This document shows, piece after piece, positions 27,017 through 36,059 of a DNA stretch of 64,000 nt; position 1 is the stretch's first letter, and the number at the start of each line of letters is the position of its first letter. A program made the position numbers and the translations under genes. This stretch comes from Mucilaginibacter rubeus. GTDB taxonomy: Bacteria > Bacteroidota > Bacteroidia > Sphingobacteriales > Sphingobacteriaceae. The notes under the pieces are model-generated. The model made no database searches, was not told the origin of the DNA, and saw only the letters and a list, made by a program, of their open reading frames with translations. The stretch lies in NCBI RefSeq assembly GCF_014643835.1, contig NZ_BMKD01000007.1, positions 124,001 to 188,000 on the forward strand. Direction: 5' to 3'.

Positions 27017-28147
27017 TTATTTAGGCCTTTTCAGCAGAAAACGATTCTTTAACCACTCCCTAACAGGTTCATCATAGAGCTTGAGGCAGGCGTAGGCGAT
27101 GGCGATACTCGCTACAAAAAGGCCCAAACCTACAAGCAGCCCTTCTGTCATAGGGATCTTATTATTTGTTACCCAGGCTGTATGAAAATAAATGAGAGGA
27201 TAATGGGTGATATAAAGCGGGTACGACAGATCACCTATAAATTTGCAAACCCTTACTGAACTTTTACTCTTTAACGTTCCACCGGCGCCGATAGCCACAA
27301 TTAACGGAAAAACGATAATAATACAAAACGACTCATACAAACCATTCATCCATAAATGTTCGGGCCCTCCTATCCGCGGCACGCATAAAACGGCAATGAT
27401 TAGAGCACTGCAAACCGTAAATGCGCTTTTAACATGAATGAGCTTACCCATGCGGCACAGCAACATCCCCGCAAAAAAGGGATAAAGCAACCGCGTGAAG
27501 CCAATATAGAGTTGTGTTTTATTAACCGACCATCCGCCAATTACATCACCCTGCGGTCCCATTACTGTATAATGGATCAGCAAACAGGCCGATGCAAACA
27601 CCAATATGGCCAGCAGCGTTTTGGAGAACTTGCGGATCACCAGCGCGTAAAGAATATTAGCGATATATTCAAAAAACAGCGACCAGGCCGGGCCATCCAA
27701 CGGGTGCATTTCCTGCCAGCCGCGGATATCCATAGAAGGCAGTATCGGTATCAGCGTACAACCAACCAGCATTACCAACAACATTTTCCAAACCGGCGTG
27801 TCATGAATAAGCGGAAACACTGCACCGCTTTGCGAGTAAAAAAACAAGGCGCCAATAATTGATCCGGCAATAACCATGGGCTGCAGGCGAATGAGACGGC
27901 GCTTATAAAAATCCCATGGGGTCATTTTGCCCCAGCGGTCGTCATAGGCGTAAGCGACTACAAAGCCCGAGAGCAGAAAAAAGAAATCGACCGCCAGGTA
28001 GCCGTGATTTATAATTTGATGAAAACGATCGCCGGCATAGGTTTCAAAAATGTGGAAGGCCACTACAAACAGCGATGCTACACCGCGTAAGCCGTCAAGA
28101 ATTTGATAATGTCCTTTTGTTTCAAGGTACGTAGTGCTTTTACTCAT
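27017..28147 (-). CDS. Acyltransferase 3 (OafA/YrhL-type) membrane protein
   Basis: The product has 376 residues and about ten membrane helices. Family motifs: ILDGLRGVASLFVVAFH near the N-terminus (conserved R and H), GYLAVDFFFLLSGFVVAY, and a late SYPLYITHYPL. These integral enzymes O-acylate sugars or lipids of the envelope. The substrate is unknown. The gene is on the same strand as the ABM and DUF1624 genes but separated by 141 bp. Confidence 0.9.
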   Translation of the reverse strand: MSKSTTYLETKGHYQILDGLRGVASLFVVAFHIFETYAGDRFHQIINHGYLAVDFFFLLSGFVVAYAYDDRWGKMTPWDFYKRRLIRLQPMVIAGSIIGALFFYSQSGAVFPLIHDTPVWKMLLVMLVGCTLIPILPSMDIRGWQEMHPLDGPAWSLFFEYIANILYALVIRKFSKTLLAILVFASACLLIHYTVMGPQGDVIGGWSVNKTQLYIGFTRLLYPFFAGMLLCRMGKLIHVKSAFTVCSALIIAVLCVPRIGGPEHLWMNGLYESFCIIIVFPLIVAIGAGGTLKSKSSVRVCKFIGDLSYPLYITHYPLIYFHTAWVTNNKIPMTEGLLVGLGLFVASIAIAYACLKLYDEPVREWLKNRFLLKRPK

Positions 28148-28288
28148 TTAGCAGGAAAAAACAAGTATGACAAATTGGTTAATTCGGGATTGATAGCATG
28201 CGCTGCAAACAGAACATAGCACCCTGGCTATAAATATGCTTTAATTTATTGGCAAGTCAAAACCGGAAGAATAAAGAGCATATTAACG

Positions 28289-28747
28289 TTACAATCGCGG
28301 CTTAGCAGCCAGTACTATCGGCGTCGTTTCCACAAGCTCAAGCGATTTAACCATATCTTTTGTGGTGCTTTTGTATTTTTTAAAATGAGGTGTTTGCAGG
28401 TGGGCCTGGTATGCGGCGGCATCGGCATAAATTTCAAAAACTGTTATGTGGGTGGGGTTATTTTTTTCGGCTACTGCGTATAGGGTTAAAACGCCGGGTT
28501 CAACGCGCACAGCGGTTTCAGCATGCTCTTTAAGCGCAGCCATATAATTCTGCAATTGAGCAGAATCAATTACAAGTTTGGCTATGCGTACCACATTGTT
28601 TTTATCCTGGGCGGCGGCACTATGTGGCGAAAATATCGACAACATAAAAATTATTAAAACTGATAGCAACCCGCTGCCAAAAGCCGGTATCCATGTTGTG
28701 CGGGTATGTTTTCCTGTTGGTTCTGAAATTTCATTTATAGCTTCCAT
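28289..28747 (-). CDS. Exported ABM-domain (putative quinol monooxygenase-like) protein
   Basis: The product has 152 residues. An N-terminal hydrophobic segment (about 21-40) may be a signal or anchor; the C-terminal 95 residues are an antibiotic-biosynthesis-monooxygenase dimeric alpha/beta barrel (VRIAKLVIDSAQLQNYMAAL, EPGVLTLYAVAEKNNPTHI, ITVFEIYADAAAYQAHLQT). Many such domains are of unknown substrate. It lies 10 bp behind the DUF1624 gene, hence co-transcribed. Confidence 0.8.
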   Translation of the reverse strand: MEAINEISEPTGKHTRTTWIPAFGSGLLSVLIIFMLSIFSPHSAAAQDKNNVVRIAKLVIDSAQLQNYMAALKEHAETAVRVEPGVLTLYAVAEKNNPTHITVFEIYADAAAYQAHLQTPHFKKYKSTTKDMVKSLELVETTPIVLAAKPRL

Positions 28748-28757
28748 TTTTTACTTT

Positions 28758-29942
28758 TTATAAATAACTCAACCACCATTTTCCTTTGTTGGCCTGTTTG
28801 TAATCATCATAGCGCTTGCATAAAGGATATAAGGCCATTACTATTCCAATCCAAACAAGATACGCAACCGGCAATGAAAACCCGTAGCCCTTCAGGTTTG
28901 TTGTAAACCAGATAGGTTGTTTCAGGAACCAGATCGTCCAGTCCTGCCCGGGCGTAAGCGCTGATGCGATAATTGCTATCAGGTGGATTATATAAATATG
29001 AATAAGGTAATAAAACATGGGCACCCTACCATATACCGAAACTACTTTTACAACAGCTCCTTTTGATTTTTCGGTGAATGACAGGAACAGAAAGGCCGCA
29101 CCCAGCGTCAACAGCAGGTACAACAACGATGGCGGATATTTATTTACCTTAATAAATGACAAGATGGTAAATAATGTATTTTTCTGTACGCTCCATTTCA
29201 CCGGATCTCCATATAGATTGGTATAACGTAATACAATAAACAAAGCAATACAAGTGGCACCGGCTATCCATAAGTTTCGTTGCCTTTTGCCAACCTCATA
29301 GCCCGCCGTATACCATCCGCCTAAACAATAACCTAATGACATGACCGCCATTAGGGGTACAATGGGATACCCTACCAATAAAATTTCCTTATGCCAGGTA
29401 AAAAACTGCTGATCATGAAGCAGTGACCAGCCAAAAGCCGGCAAAGTGCTGCCCGGCACATGAACGCCGTCTAAAAGATTATGCCCCAATATGATTATAA
29501 CGCTAATGCCCAGGATCAATTTTTTAGGCAGATGGATCAATGCCGCCAGTATGATCATGCTTAAGCCCAGCGCCCATATAGTAATAAAGAAAAACATGGG
29601 AAATGTGATATTGAAGTTCCAGCCGAAGTTAACCACGAACATTTCGAGAAATATAAGCCACAATCCCCGTTTTACCAGGAATATGGATAACTCTCTTTTA
29701 GTTTTCTTTTGCCCGATGAGGTATGCCGATGTTCCGGCAAGCAGCATAAATATTGGAGCGCAAAAATGAGTGATCCACCGGGTGAAAAACAATATGCCGC
29801 TTGTTTTTGTAAGGTCAAGCGGATCATAAAAAAATGATCCGGAGTATAAATAGTCTCTCACATGATCAAGGGCCATAATAATCATGATAGTACCACGGAG
29901 AAAGTCAATAGAGGTTATCCGGTTTTTTATAATTGCGCTCAT
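28758..29942 (-). CDS. DUF1624 / heparan-alpha-glucosaminide acetyltransferase-like membrane protein
   Basis: The product has 394 residues and roughly ten membrane helices. The N-terminal signature RITSIDFLRGTIMIIMALDHVRDY contains the R, the DH pair and the R-D-Y typical of DUF1624/HGSNAT-like proteins; the next motif is RWITHFCAPIFMLLAGTSAY. Distantly related to acyltransferase 3 proteins. Possibly transfers acyl groups across the inner membrane. First gene of a two-gene operon with the ABM protein. Confidence 0.85.
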   Translation of the reverse strand: MSAIIKNRITSIDFLRGTIMIIMALDHVRDYLYSGSFFYDPLDLTKTSGILFFTRWITHFCAPIFMLLAGTSAYLIGQKKTKRELSIFLVKRGLWLIFLEMFVVNFGWNFNITFPMFFFITIWALGLSMIILAALIHLPKKLILGISVIIILGHNLLDGVHVPGSTLPAFGWSLLHDQQFFTWHKEILLVGYPIVPLMAVMSLGYCLGGWYTAGYEVGKRQRNLWIAGATCIALFIVLRYTNLYGDPVKWSVQKNTLFTILSFIKVNKYPPSLLYLLLTLGAAFLFLSFTEKSKGAVVKVVSVYGRVPMFYYLIHIYIIHLIAIIASALTPGQDWTIWFLKQPIWFTTNLKGYGFSLPVAYLVWIGIVMALYPLCKRYDDYKQANKGKWWLSYL

Positions 29943-30105
29943 TCAGGTTTTTTATGATGAAGTTACTATTTATATAGATAGATTTTAACGAATGCGTATT
30001 TCTTGACATTGACATTAAGAGCACAATCCATTTTCCGATACATGATGCATCTTTCCAGTTACCATTTTTATGTAACTATTTTAACTAAAATGATGTCTTG
30101 TAGTT

Positions 30106-32556
30106 ATGAAACTACTCCAGGCATTCTTTTTGACCTTATTCACATTGTTGCTACCCGCCGTTTCCGATGCGCAAACCGGAGGTGGTAAAATTTCGGGGAT
30201 AGTTTTAGATGATGCTAAAAAACCGCTCGATGGTGCAACCGTAACCTTGCTTATCGCAAAAGATTCTACGGTTGTAAGTACGCTGCTTACCCATCCGGAC
30301 GGCAGTTTTGCCTTTCAAAATTTAAAAGATGATACTTATCTGGTTAAGGCAACCTATATGGGCTATAAAAATTACCGAAGCGCCCCTGTAGTTCTCAACC
30401 AGCAACAACCGGTTAATTTACCGGCATTCATTTTACCCTTAGCGGGCAAAACGTTGAATGAAGTAGCTATAACCGGTAAAAAATCTTATGTTCAGCAAAA
30501 AATCGACCGCACAATAGTTAATGTAGGCGCATTGATATCCAATACCGGCGCCAATGCTTTGGAAGTGTTGTCAAAAACGCCCGGCGTGCAAATAGATGCC
30601 GATGGCAATATTACCTTTAAGGGGAAAAGCGGGGTGCTGGTAATGATTGATGATAAACCAACTTATCTTTCGGCTGCAAACCTGGCCACGTACCTGCGTT
30701 CTTTACCATCTTCATCTTTGGACCAGATAGAGCTGATGGATAATCCGCCGGCTAAGTATGATGCGGCAGGTAACGCGGGCGTAATCAATATCAAAACTAA
30801 GAAAAACACCACCAGGGGATTTAATGCGGTAGTGTCTGCCGATTACGCGTTGGGTTTTTATTACCGCAATAATGAAAGTATCAACCTTAATTACCGTTTC
30901 GACAAAGTTAACCTGTTTGCTAACCTTGCTTATAATAAACAAAGAACCTACCGAAGGCTTGAAATTGACCGCGATTATTTTGATATGAACGGAGACCAAA
31001 TCTCCTCGCTAAAAGATATTTCCTATTTCAGGCCGACAAGCAACAATACCAATATTAAAACCGGGATGGATTATTATGCATCGCCGAAAACAACCTGGGG
31101 GGTGGTATTTACCGGCACCTTATCGCACGACCATGACAGCAGCCCTGTAAACAGTTTATTATATGGCAAAAATAGTGAATTAGATTCAACCATTAATACC
31201 CTCAATACTTCCAGAAACAGCTTTAAAAGCGGAGGCGTCAACTTAAATTACACCCATAAATTTGATAGTGCCGGCAGGGCGCTCACATTCGATCTGGATT
31301 ATATCCGCGATGTATCGGGCAGTAATCAATTGTTTGTAAATAATGCCTTTTTGCCCGATGGCACTTTAACAAACTCAACCACGCTAAGTGATAATTTACC
31401 AGCTACTATCAATATCTACTCTGCAAAAGCTGATTATTCCCATCCACTCAAAGGCAAGGCAAAGCTGGAGGCCGGCGTTAAGAGCAGCTATGTAAATACG
31501 GATAATGCCGCCAATTACTTTAATGTAATTAATAACGTAAGCACTATTGATTATAACAACACTAACCGTTTTTTATATAAAGAGAATATAAATGCCGCCT
31601 ATGTTAATTTCAATAAAAAATTAGGCCGCTTCGCATTACAAACTGGCTTGCGGTTAGAGAACACCAATGGCAAGGGGCATCAATTAGGTAATGTTCAAAG
31701 GGCCGACTCGTCTTTTGCTAATCATTATACAAACCTGTTTCCAACCGCGTATTTTTCCTACAACCTCGATACAGCAGGGCATAAAGTATTAGTTATTTCT
31801 TACGGTCGCCGGATAGGCCGGCCGAATTATGGGAGTTTAAACCCCTTTACCTTTTTTGTAGACAAGTTTACCTACTTTTCAGGCAACCCTTTCCTGAAAC
31901 CACAGTTTACCGACAATTATAAGCTGGCCTATAGTTTCAAAAGCCTGTTTACCGTTGCGGTTGCATACAATTATACCACCGATGTTCAAAATGAAACCAT
32001 TCACAAAAATGGCAACGTATTCATCAGCACCACCGGTAACATAGGGCAACGGAAAACACTGGATTTTTCTGTCAATACCAATCTTCAGCCAACCAAATGG
32101 TGGTCGGTTAATTTATATGCCGAGGTATATAATAACACCTACCAGGGCATGTTTTACTCTGGCTACCTCCATCAATCTCAAAGCACATTTAGCGGCAATG
32201 GCAATAACCAATTCACCTTATCAAAAACCTGGAGTGCCGAATTAAGCGGCTTTTATGATAGCGGCGGCACTTACGGCCAGTTTGTTACGATACCCAAAGG
32301 CATGCTCAATGCCGCTATTCAGAAAAAAATATTGAATAACAAAGGTTCAATCAAATTAAATGCACGGGATATCTTTCACTCGTTTCGCCCAAGCGGTACC
32401 ATTACCAATATTGAAGGAGCACATGCAACCTTCCATAATTTTTTAGATACCCGGGTGGTAACCCTTGCCTTTAACTATAGCTTCGGCAAATTAACAAACG
32501 TCCCTAAAAAGCGTGATACCGGCGGTGCGGATAGTGAACAAAACAGGGCGCATTAG
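30106..32556 (+). CDS. TonB-dependent receptor, outer-membrane beta-barrel family
   Basis: The product has 816 residues: signal peptide (1-22), CarboxypepD_reg-like domain (KISGIVLDDAKKPLDGATVT, about 28-105), plug domain (about 120-215; NALEVLSKTPGVQIDADGNI, ELMDNPPAKYDAAGNAGVIN) and a large barrel of the OMP_b-brl_3 type (GRRIGRPNYGSLNPF, NPFLKPQFTDNYKL). No SusD partner. Ligand unknown; members are often linked to siderophore, peptide or metal uptake. AGTTAC-N9-GTAACT at 30057-30077 is a weak operator candidate. Confidence 0.88.
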   Translation: MKLLQAFFLTLFTLLLPAVSDAQTGGGKISGIVLDDAKKPLDGATVTLLIAKDSTVVSTLLTHPDGSFAFQNLKDDTYLVKATYMGYKNYRSAPVVLNQQQPVNLPAFILPLAGKTLNEVAITGKKSYVQQKIDRTIVNVGALISNTGANALEVLSKTPGVQIDADGNITFKGKSGVLVMIDDKPTYLSAANLATYLRSLPSSSLDQIELMDNPPAKYDAAGNAGVINIKTKKNTTRGFNAVVSADYALGFYYRNNESINLNYRFDKVNLFANLAYNKQRTYRRLEIDRDYFDMNGDQISSLKDISYFRPTSNNTNIKTGMDYYASPKTTWGVVFTGTLSHDHDSSPVNSLLYGKNSELDSTINTLNTSRNSFKSGGVNLNYTHKFDSAGRALTFDLDYIRDVSGSNQLFVNNAFLPDGTLTNSTTLSDNLPATINIYSAKADYSHPLKGKAKLEAGVKSSYVNTDNAANYFNVINNVSTIDYNNTNRFLYKENINAAYVNFNKKLGRFALQTGLRLENTNGKGHQLGNVQRADSSFANHYTNLFPTAYFSYNLDTAGHKVLVISYGRRIGRPNYGSLNPFTFFVDKFTYFSGNPFLKPQFTDNYKLAYSFKSLFTVAVAYNYTTDVQNETIHKNGNVFISTTGNIGQRKTLDFSVNTNLQPTKWWSVNLYAEVYNNTYQGMFYSGYLHQSQSTFSGNGNNQFTLSKTWSAELSGFYDSGGTYGQFVTIPKGMLNAAIQKKILNNKGSIKLNARDIFHSFRPSGTITNIEGAHATFHNFLDTRVVTLAFNYSFGKLTNVPKKRDTGGADSEQNRAH

Positions 32557-32603
32557 TTTCAATATTGCCCGGAAATTAACAAGCGCAGCATATTCTGATC
32601 CTG

Positions 32604-32933
32604 TTAAAAATCATGCTTATTTGCAGAGCGTTTTATTTTACCAAAAAGATAATAAAGAGCCAGGGCAAGCATAGTCCAGTAGAATGCGAACCCGATAAGA
32701 AAAAACGGGGGCGGCGTATCCGGCTCTTGCCTTAAAAAGTTAATAAAAGGTATCAAGGGGCCTATCAAAATAACTTTAACAGGTAACAAAACTGTGGAGA
32801 TCACATTCCTCCAGCCTGTTTCTGATCCCGTTCCCAGGAAAGACTCGCCATTCCCGGGAAAGAGCCTCACTTCCGATAAAGAAAGAGCATTAGTGATCAA
32901 TTGAAAGGCAAACGCAGAAACGAGGAAGAGCAT
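32604..32933 (-). CDS. Small membrane protein of unknown function
   Basis: The product has 109 residues with an N-terminal hydrophobic segment (1-20), a central one (about 45-66) and a C-terminal one (about 76-96), ending in a basic tail. No family recognised. It converges on the TonB receptor gene (47 bp) and is divergent from the Crp/Fnr gene (56 bp). Confidence 0.55.
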   Translation of the reverse strand: MLFLVSAFAFQLITNALSLSEVRLFPGNGESFLGTGSETGWRNVISTVLLPVKVILIGPLIPFINFLRQEPDTPPPFFLIGFAFYWTMLALALYYLFGKIKRSANKHDF

Positions 32934-32989
32934 AACAAACTTTGTTCTTGAAGTTTGAGTTTAACGATACTGTAATTTAATTTAGCTCA

Positions 32990-33565
32990 ATGGAGTTGTT
33001 AATAGAAAAAATTAAAAGTTATGTCCCGCTCTCTTTCGATGACGAAGGTATAGCGCGCACTTTATTTCACAAGAAAACTCTTAAAAAGGGCGAGCATCTG
33101 CTTAAAGCAGGCGATATTTGCCGCTACGTTGTTTTTATCGAAACCGGGCTTGTGAGATATTATATTAACAATGATGGAGTAGAACAAACCAATTACTTTA
33201 ACAAAGAAAACGAGTTTGTGTGCGACTATATAAGTTTCCTGCCCCAAACTCCCTCGTACGTTAATATACAGGCACTGGAGGATACCACTATCTGGGTGAT
33301 CAGTTACGTTGGTATGCAGCAATTTTATAATGAGGTAAAAGCAGGCGAAAGATTTGGCCGCCTGGCAATAGAACAGGTATTTGTAAGTGTAATCAGCCAG
33401 ATAGGTTCTTTATATACCGATTCGCCCGAAACAAGGTATGCGAAGTTCTTAAGTGAGTATGCCGATATTGCACAGCGTATTCCTCAATACTATATAGCCT
33501 CCTATGTAGGTATTAAACCACAATCGTTAAGCCGTATCCGTAAACGGATCTGGGATAAGCATTAA
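32990..33565 (+). CDS. Crp/Fnr-family transcriptional regulator
   Basis: The product has 191 residues. An N-terminal cyclic-nucleotide-binding-like beta-barrel (about 20-115; KKGEHLLKAGDICRYVVFIE, FVCDYISFL) is followed by a C-terminal helical DNA-binding part (about 140-191; RIPQYYIASYVGIKPQSLSR). The cAMP-contact R and S/T of true CRP are not evident, as usual for this short Bacteroidota branch. Adjacent membrane genes carry an operator-like dyad right at their start (33609-33630), suggesting local control. Confidence 0.88.
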   Translation: MELLIEKIKSYVPLSFDDEGIARTLFHKKTLKKGEHLLKAGDICRYVVFIETGLVRYYINNDGVEQTNYFNKENEFVCDYISFLPQTPSYVNIQALEDTTIWVISYVGMQQFYNEVKAGERFGRLAIEQVFVSVISQIGSLYTDSPETRYAKFLSEYADIAQRIPQYYIASYVGIKPQSLSRIRKRIWDKH

Positions 33566-33601
33566 TTAACCTGGGTGAATCGATGGAAGATTTCCATTGC
33601 C

Positions 33602-33630
33602 CAATTTTGTACTGTTAAAAATAACAGTAC
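33602..33630 (+). promoter_or_regulatory. Candidate Crp/Fnr operator over the start of the DUF4267 gene
   Basis: A CAnnTTTG box (CAATTTTG, 33602-33609) runs into a perfect dyad GTACTGTTA-aaaa-TAACAGTAC (33609-33630) that abuts the ATG at 33631. The core TGTTA-N4-TAACA has the spacing of FNR-class sites. The neighbouring regulator gene makes it the obvious binder. Binding is inferred. Confidence 0.55.
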
Positions 33631-34035
33631 ATGAAAACAATACACGAAACACAGCAATGGGGCATCCGGTCGGCATCCTTTTGGATGACCCTGTTCATTG
33701 CAGTGGGCATCATTTTTATTGGTGTCCGCTTTATAATAAACCCTGCCGCCGGCGCTATAGGCTACGGTATTCCCATCATTAATAACGATGATTTACCATT
33801 TGGAAGAATAAAAGGCATCCGCGACATTTTTTCGGGAGTGGTCCTGCTACCCCTTTTATTGTTGCGTATGCGCAGGGCAACAGCCTGGGTATTTACATCA
33901 GCAATAACTGTTCCGGCAGCCGACTTCCTCATTGTGCTTTCAACCAACGGACCGTTGGATATCTCTCATTTAATGATCCATGGGTTAACCGCAGCCTATA
34001 TGGCTATCACCAGTTTTTTGTTATTTAAATCCTAA
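33631..34035 (+). CDS. DUF4267-type membrane protein
   Basis: The product has 134 residues and four predicted membrane helices (about 19-36, 60-80, 84-103, 112-131). RFIINPAAGAIGYGIPI and RIKGIRDIFSGVVLLPLLLL match the DUF4267 pattern. Function unknown. A dyad overlaps its transcription start region, and it lies 8 bp before the next membrane gene, so both are probably one operon regulated by the upstream Crp/Fnr protein. Confidence 0.75.
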   Translation: MKTIHETQQWGIRSASFWMTLFIAVGIIFIGVRFIINPAAGAIGYGIPIINNDDLPFGRIKGIRDIFSGVVLLPLLLLRMRRATAWVFTSAITVPAADFLIVLSTNGPLDISHLMIHGLTAAYMAITSFLLFKS

Positions 34036-34043
34036 TTAATTTT

Positions 34044-34520
34044 ATGAATTCCTACACGCTTTTACAAATATGCCTCTTTATGCACCTTACCGGTCTCACG
34101 CTAATGGCGGGAACCGATATTGTTGAGTTTGTTGCGTTCAGAAGCATTTTAAAAACCTATCAAACTAATAAAGATGCCGCAGTACACCAAATTGGTATAC
34201 TATCCAGATTTTCCGTTTTACTACTTATCGGCGGTATATTATTAGTACTTTCAGGAATAGGTTTCCTGATTATTACGCATAATGCCTTCGGCAATCAGCT
34301 ATGGTTTAAAATTAAGATGATATTTGTACTCGGGCTTGTGCTTAACGGCATGCTAATGGGGCAAAAGAGCGGCAACCGGCTTAAACAAAGTTTGACAACA
34401 GGCAACAATGTGAAAGCCCGGCAGGTTGAAGATGCTATCCGTACTATGATCAGGTTTCATTTTATACAGCTTTGCATCTTCTTTATTGTGGTACTAATGG
34501 CCGTTTTTAAGTTTAACTAA
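34044..34520 (+). CDS. Four-helix membrane protein of unknown function
   Basis: The product has 158 residues with four hydrophobic segments (about 5-25, 52-76, 85-102, 134-156). A conserved-looking start (LQICLFMHLTGLTLMAGTDI) carries the histidine seen in DUF2214/DUF2269-like small membrane proteins, but the match is not firm. Co-transcribed with the DUF4267 gene. Confidence 0.65.
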   Translation: MNSYTLLQICLFMHLTGLTLMAGTDIVEFVAFRSILKTYQTNKDAAVHQIGILSRFSVLLLIGGILLVLSGIGFLIITHNAFGNQLWFKIKMIFVLGLVLNGMLMGQKSGNRLKQSLTTGNNVKARQVEDAIRTMIRFHFIQLCIFFIVVLMAVFKFN

Positions 34521-34549
34521 GTTGGAAAGTTGCGCCTTCATGCAAAAAC

Positions 34550-34581
34550 AAAAGCCTCAAATCTCTCGACTCAAGGCTTTT
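34550..34581 (-). terminator. Intrinsic terminator of the first tRNA-fMet gene
   Basis: Stem AAAAGCCT / AGGCTTTT. Read on the minus strand it follows the tRNA 3' end by about 20 bases. An almost identical hairpin follows the second copy at 42041-42072. Confidence 0.75.
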
Positions 34582-34599
34582 GACTTTTTTTTTCTGAGG

Positions 34600-34672
<73 letters not shown>

Positions 34673-34892
34673 CTGTTTTGATAGTGCAAATGTACAATAA
34701 GTTATCACATCTGTTTGTCACAAATGGTAGTATACTGTTAATAGTTACTTAACATGCTATCACCTAACTTATTAATTTCGTTGACATAAGTCAATTTCTT
34801 TCTTACTATAAGTCAATGTGTAGCGTTTGGGTACTTTGCACCTTTGTGATACCCCGACCGATGAACGGACAGGATGATAAAATTTCAAAGAA

Positions 34893-35306
34893 ATGAAAAC
34901 CGCTAAAGAATTATTGCTCAGCTATCTTGAGCATGTCAATAACCCCGATACAGCTATTGAACTTTTTGCCGACGACGCAGTGTTCGAGCTTCCCTACCTT
35001 GCAAGTTTAGGTTTACCCTGGCAATGGAAAGGCCGGGACGTAATATATAATTTCCTTAAAAACTTACCCAAAACATTCGGCAATTTTAAATTTCAAAACA
35101 TCAGGATCCATATTGATACACCTGATCAGGCCTTTGGCGAATATGATGTGAACGCTATAGTCAATTCGACAGGTCGGGTTTATCCGCAAACCTACATGGG
35201 GCGCGTGGTTGCCGAAAATGGTAAGATCAAACTGATCCGCGAAGCGCTTGATATGGTTGTAGTGGCCAAAGGAATGTTTCCTGACGGGCTGGCACACTTA
35301 GCTTAA
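34893..35306 (+). CDS. NTF2/SnoaL-like protein
   Basis: The product has 137 residues, one cone-shaped NTF2-like domain: N-terminal helix AKELLLSYLEHVNNPDTAIE, strand FADDAVFELPYL, then RVVAENGKIKLIREALD. Such proteins may be small enzymes (isomerases, dehydratases) or binding proteins; no catalytic residues can be assigned with confidence. Monocistronic, followed by a repeat-only stretch. Confidence 0.82.
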   Translation: MKTAKELLLSYLEHVNNPDTAIELFADDAVFELPYLASLGLPWQWKGRDVIYNFLKNLPKTFGNFKFQNIRIHIDTPDQAFGEYDVNAIVNSTGRVYPQTYMGRVVAENGKIKLIREALDMVVVAKGMFPDGLAHLA

Positions 35307-36059
35307 GCAAGTTATACCATTATAAACAACTGTCATCCTGTGTGTTTAAATCAGAGCCCCCCGAAGGTTAAATGACACTAACTCTTATTGTCATCCTGAG
35401 TGTTTAAATCCGCAAGCCTCTGAAGGTGAAATGACAAAAGAGGGCCTGTCAGTCTGAGCCTGTCGAAGACTCGCGCGCAGAGGCCTGCCCACTATGCTTC
35501 GACGGGCTCTGCATGACACCCGTTTTAAGTTGTCATGGGTAGGAACGAAGGATCCTCTTTGCTTTGCATAGCAGTAGAGGCGATTCAAGAAGATCCTTAG
35601 CTTATCGCTACCCATGACAAGATAAAAAATGTGTTTTTTCGCAGCAGATCAGCTTCGGGTGAAAACGAGCAGAACGATGCTGGGCGGTGCGGTTGCAGGG
35701 GCATAGCAAGTTTTTGCAGAAGCGGAGGCATTGCGTGCGAATCGGGGCAAAATAATTGCAGCCCGTGGTTCTGTTCGTTTTGCAGGGTGAAGGTCGCGCC
35801 GAGGGCTATGGGGGCCAGGTTGTGCACAAAGAAGCCTCTCTGCTGCAAGCCTTTTTGGTTACTTTTGTGGCGACAAAAGTAACTGGCCCCGCGCGGCCAA
35901 GAGCGCGACGATGTAAGTCTAATACTAATGAAGCCCGTTACCAGCCTGTCGGGGATTGCTTCATTTCTTACAGCAATGACGTGACGCAGATGTCATTTTA
36001 CCTTCAGAGGCCGCCGGATTTAATTTACTCAGTATGACAAAAAATATTAAAAACACTCA
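35307..36059. repeat. Gene-free cluster of several intergenic repeat families
   Basis: No credible gene in 750 bp. Visible units: two direct copies of a TGTCATCCTG..GTTTAAATC..GAAGG..AAATGACA element (about 35332-35433), an inverted relative at 35990-36040, a CCTGTCGAAG / CTTCGACGGG doublet (about 35450-35520), a TGTCATGGGTAGG / CTACCCATGACA pair (about 35532-35620), and GTTACTTTTGT / ACAAAAGTAAC (about 35858-35882). Confidence 0.75.

Noticed and set aside
35631-36037. Short open frames in the repeat cluster
   Set aside because: They run through palindromic repeats, overlap each other on both strands and have no start context or conserved features.
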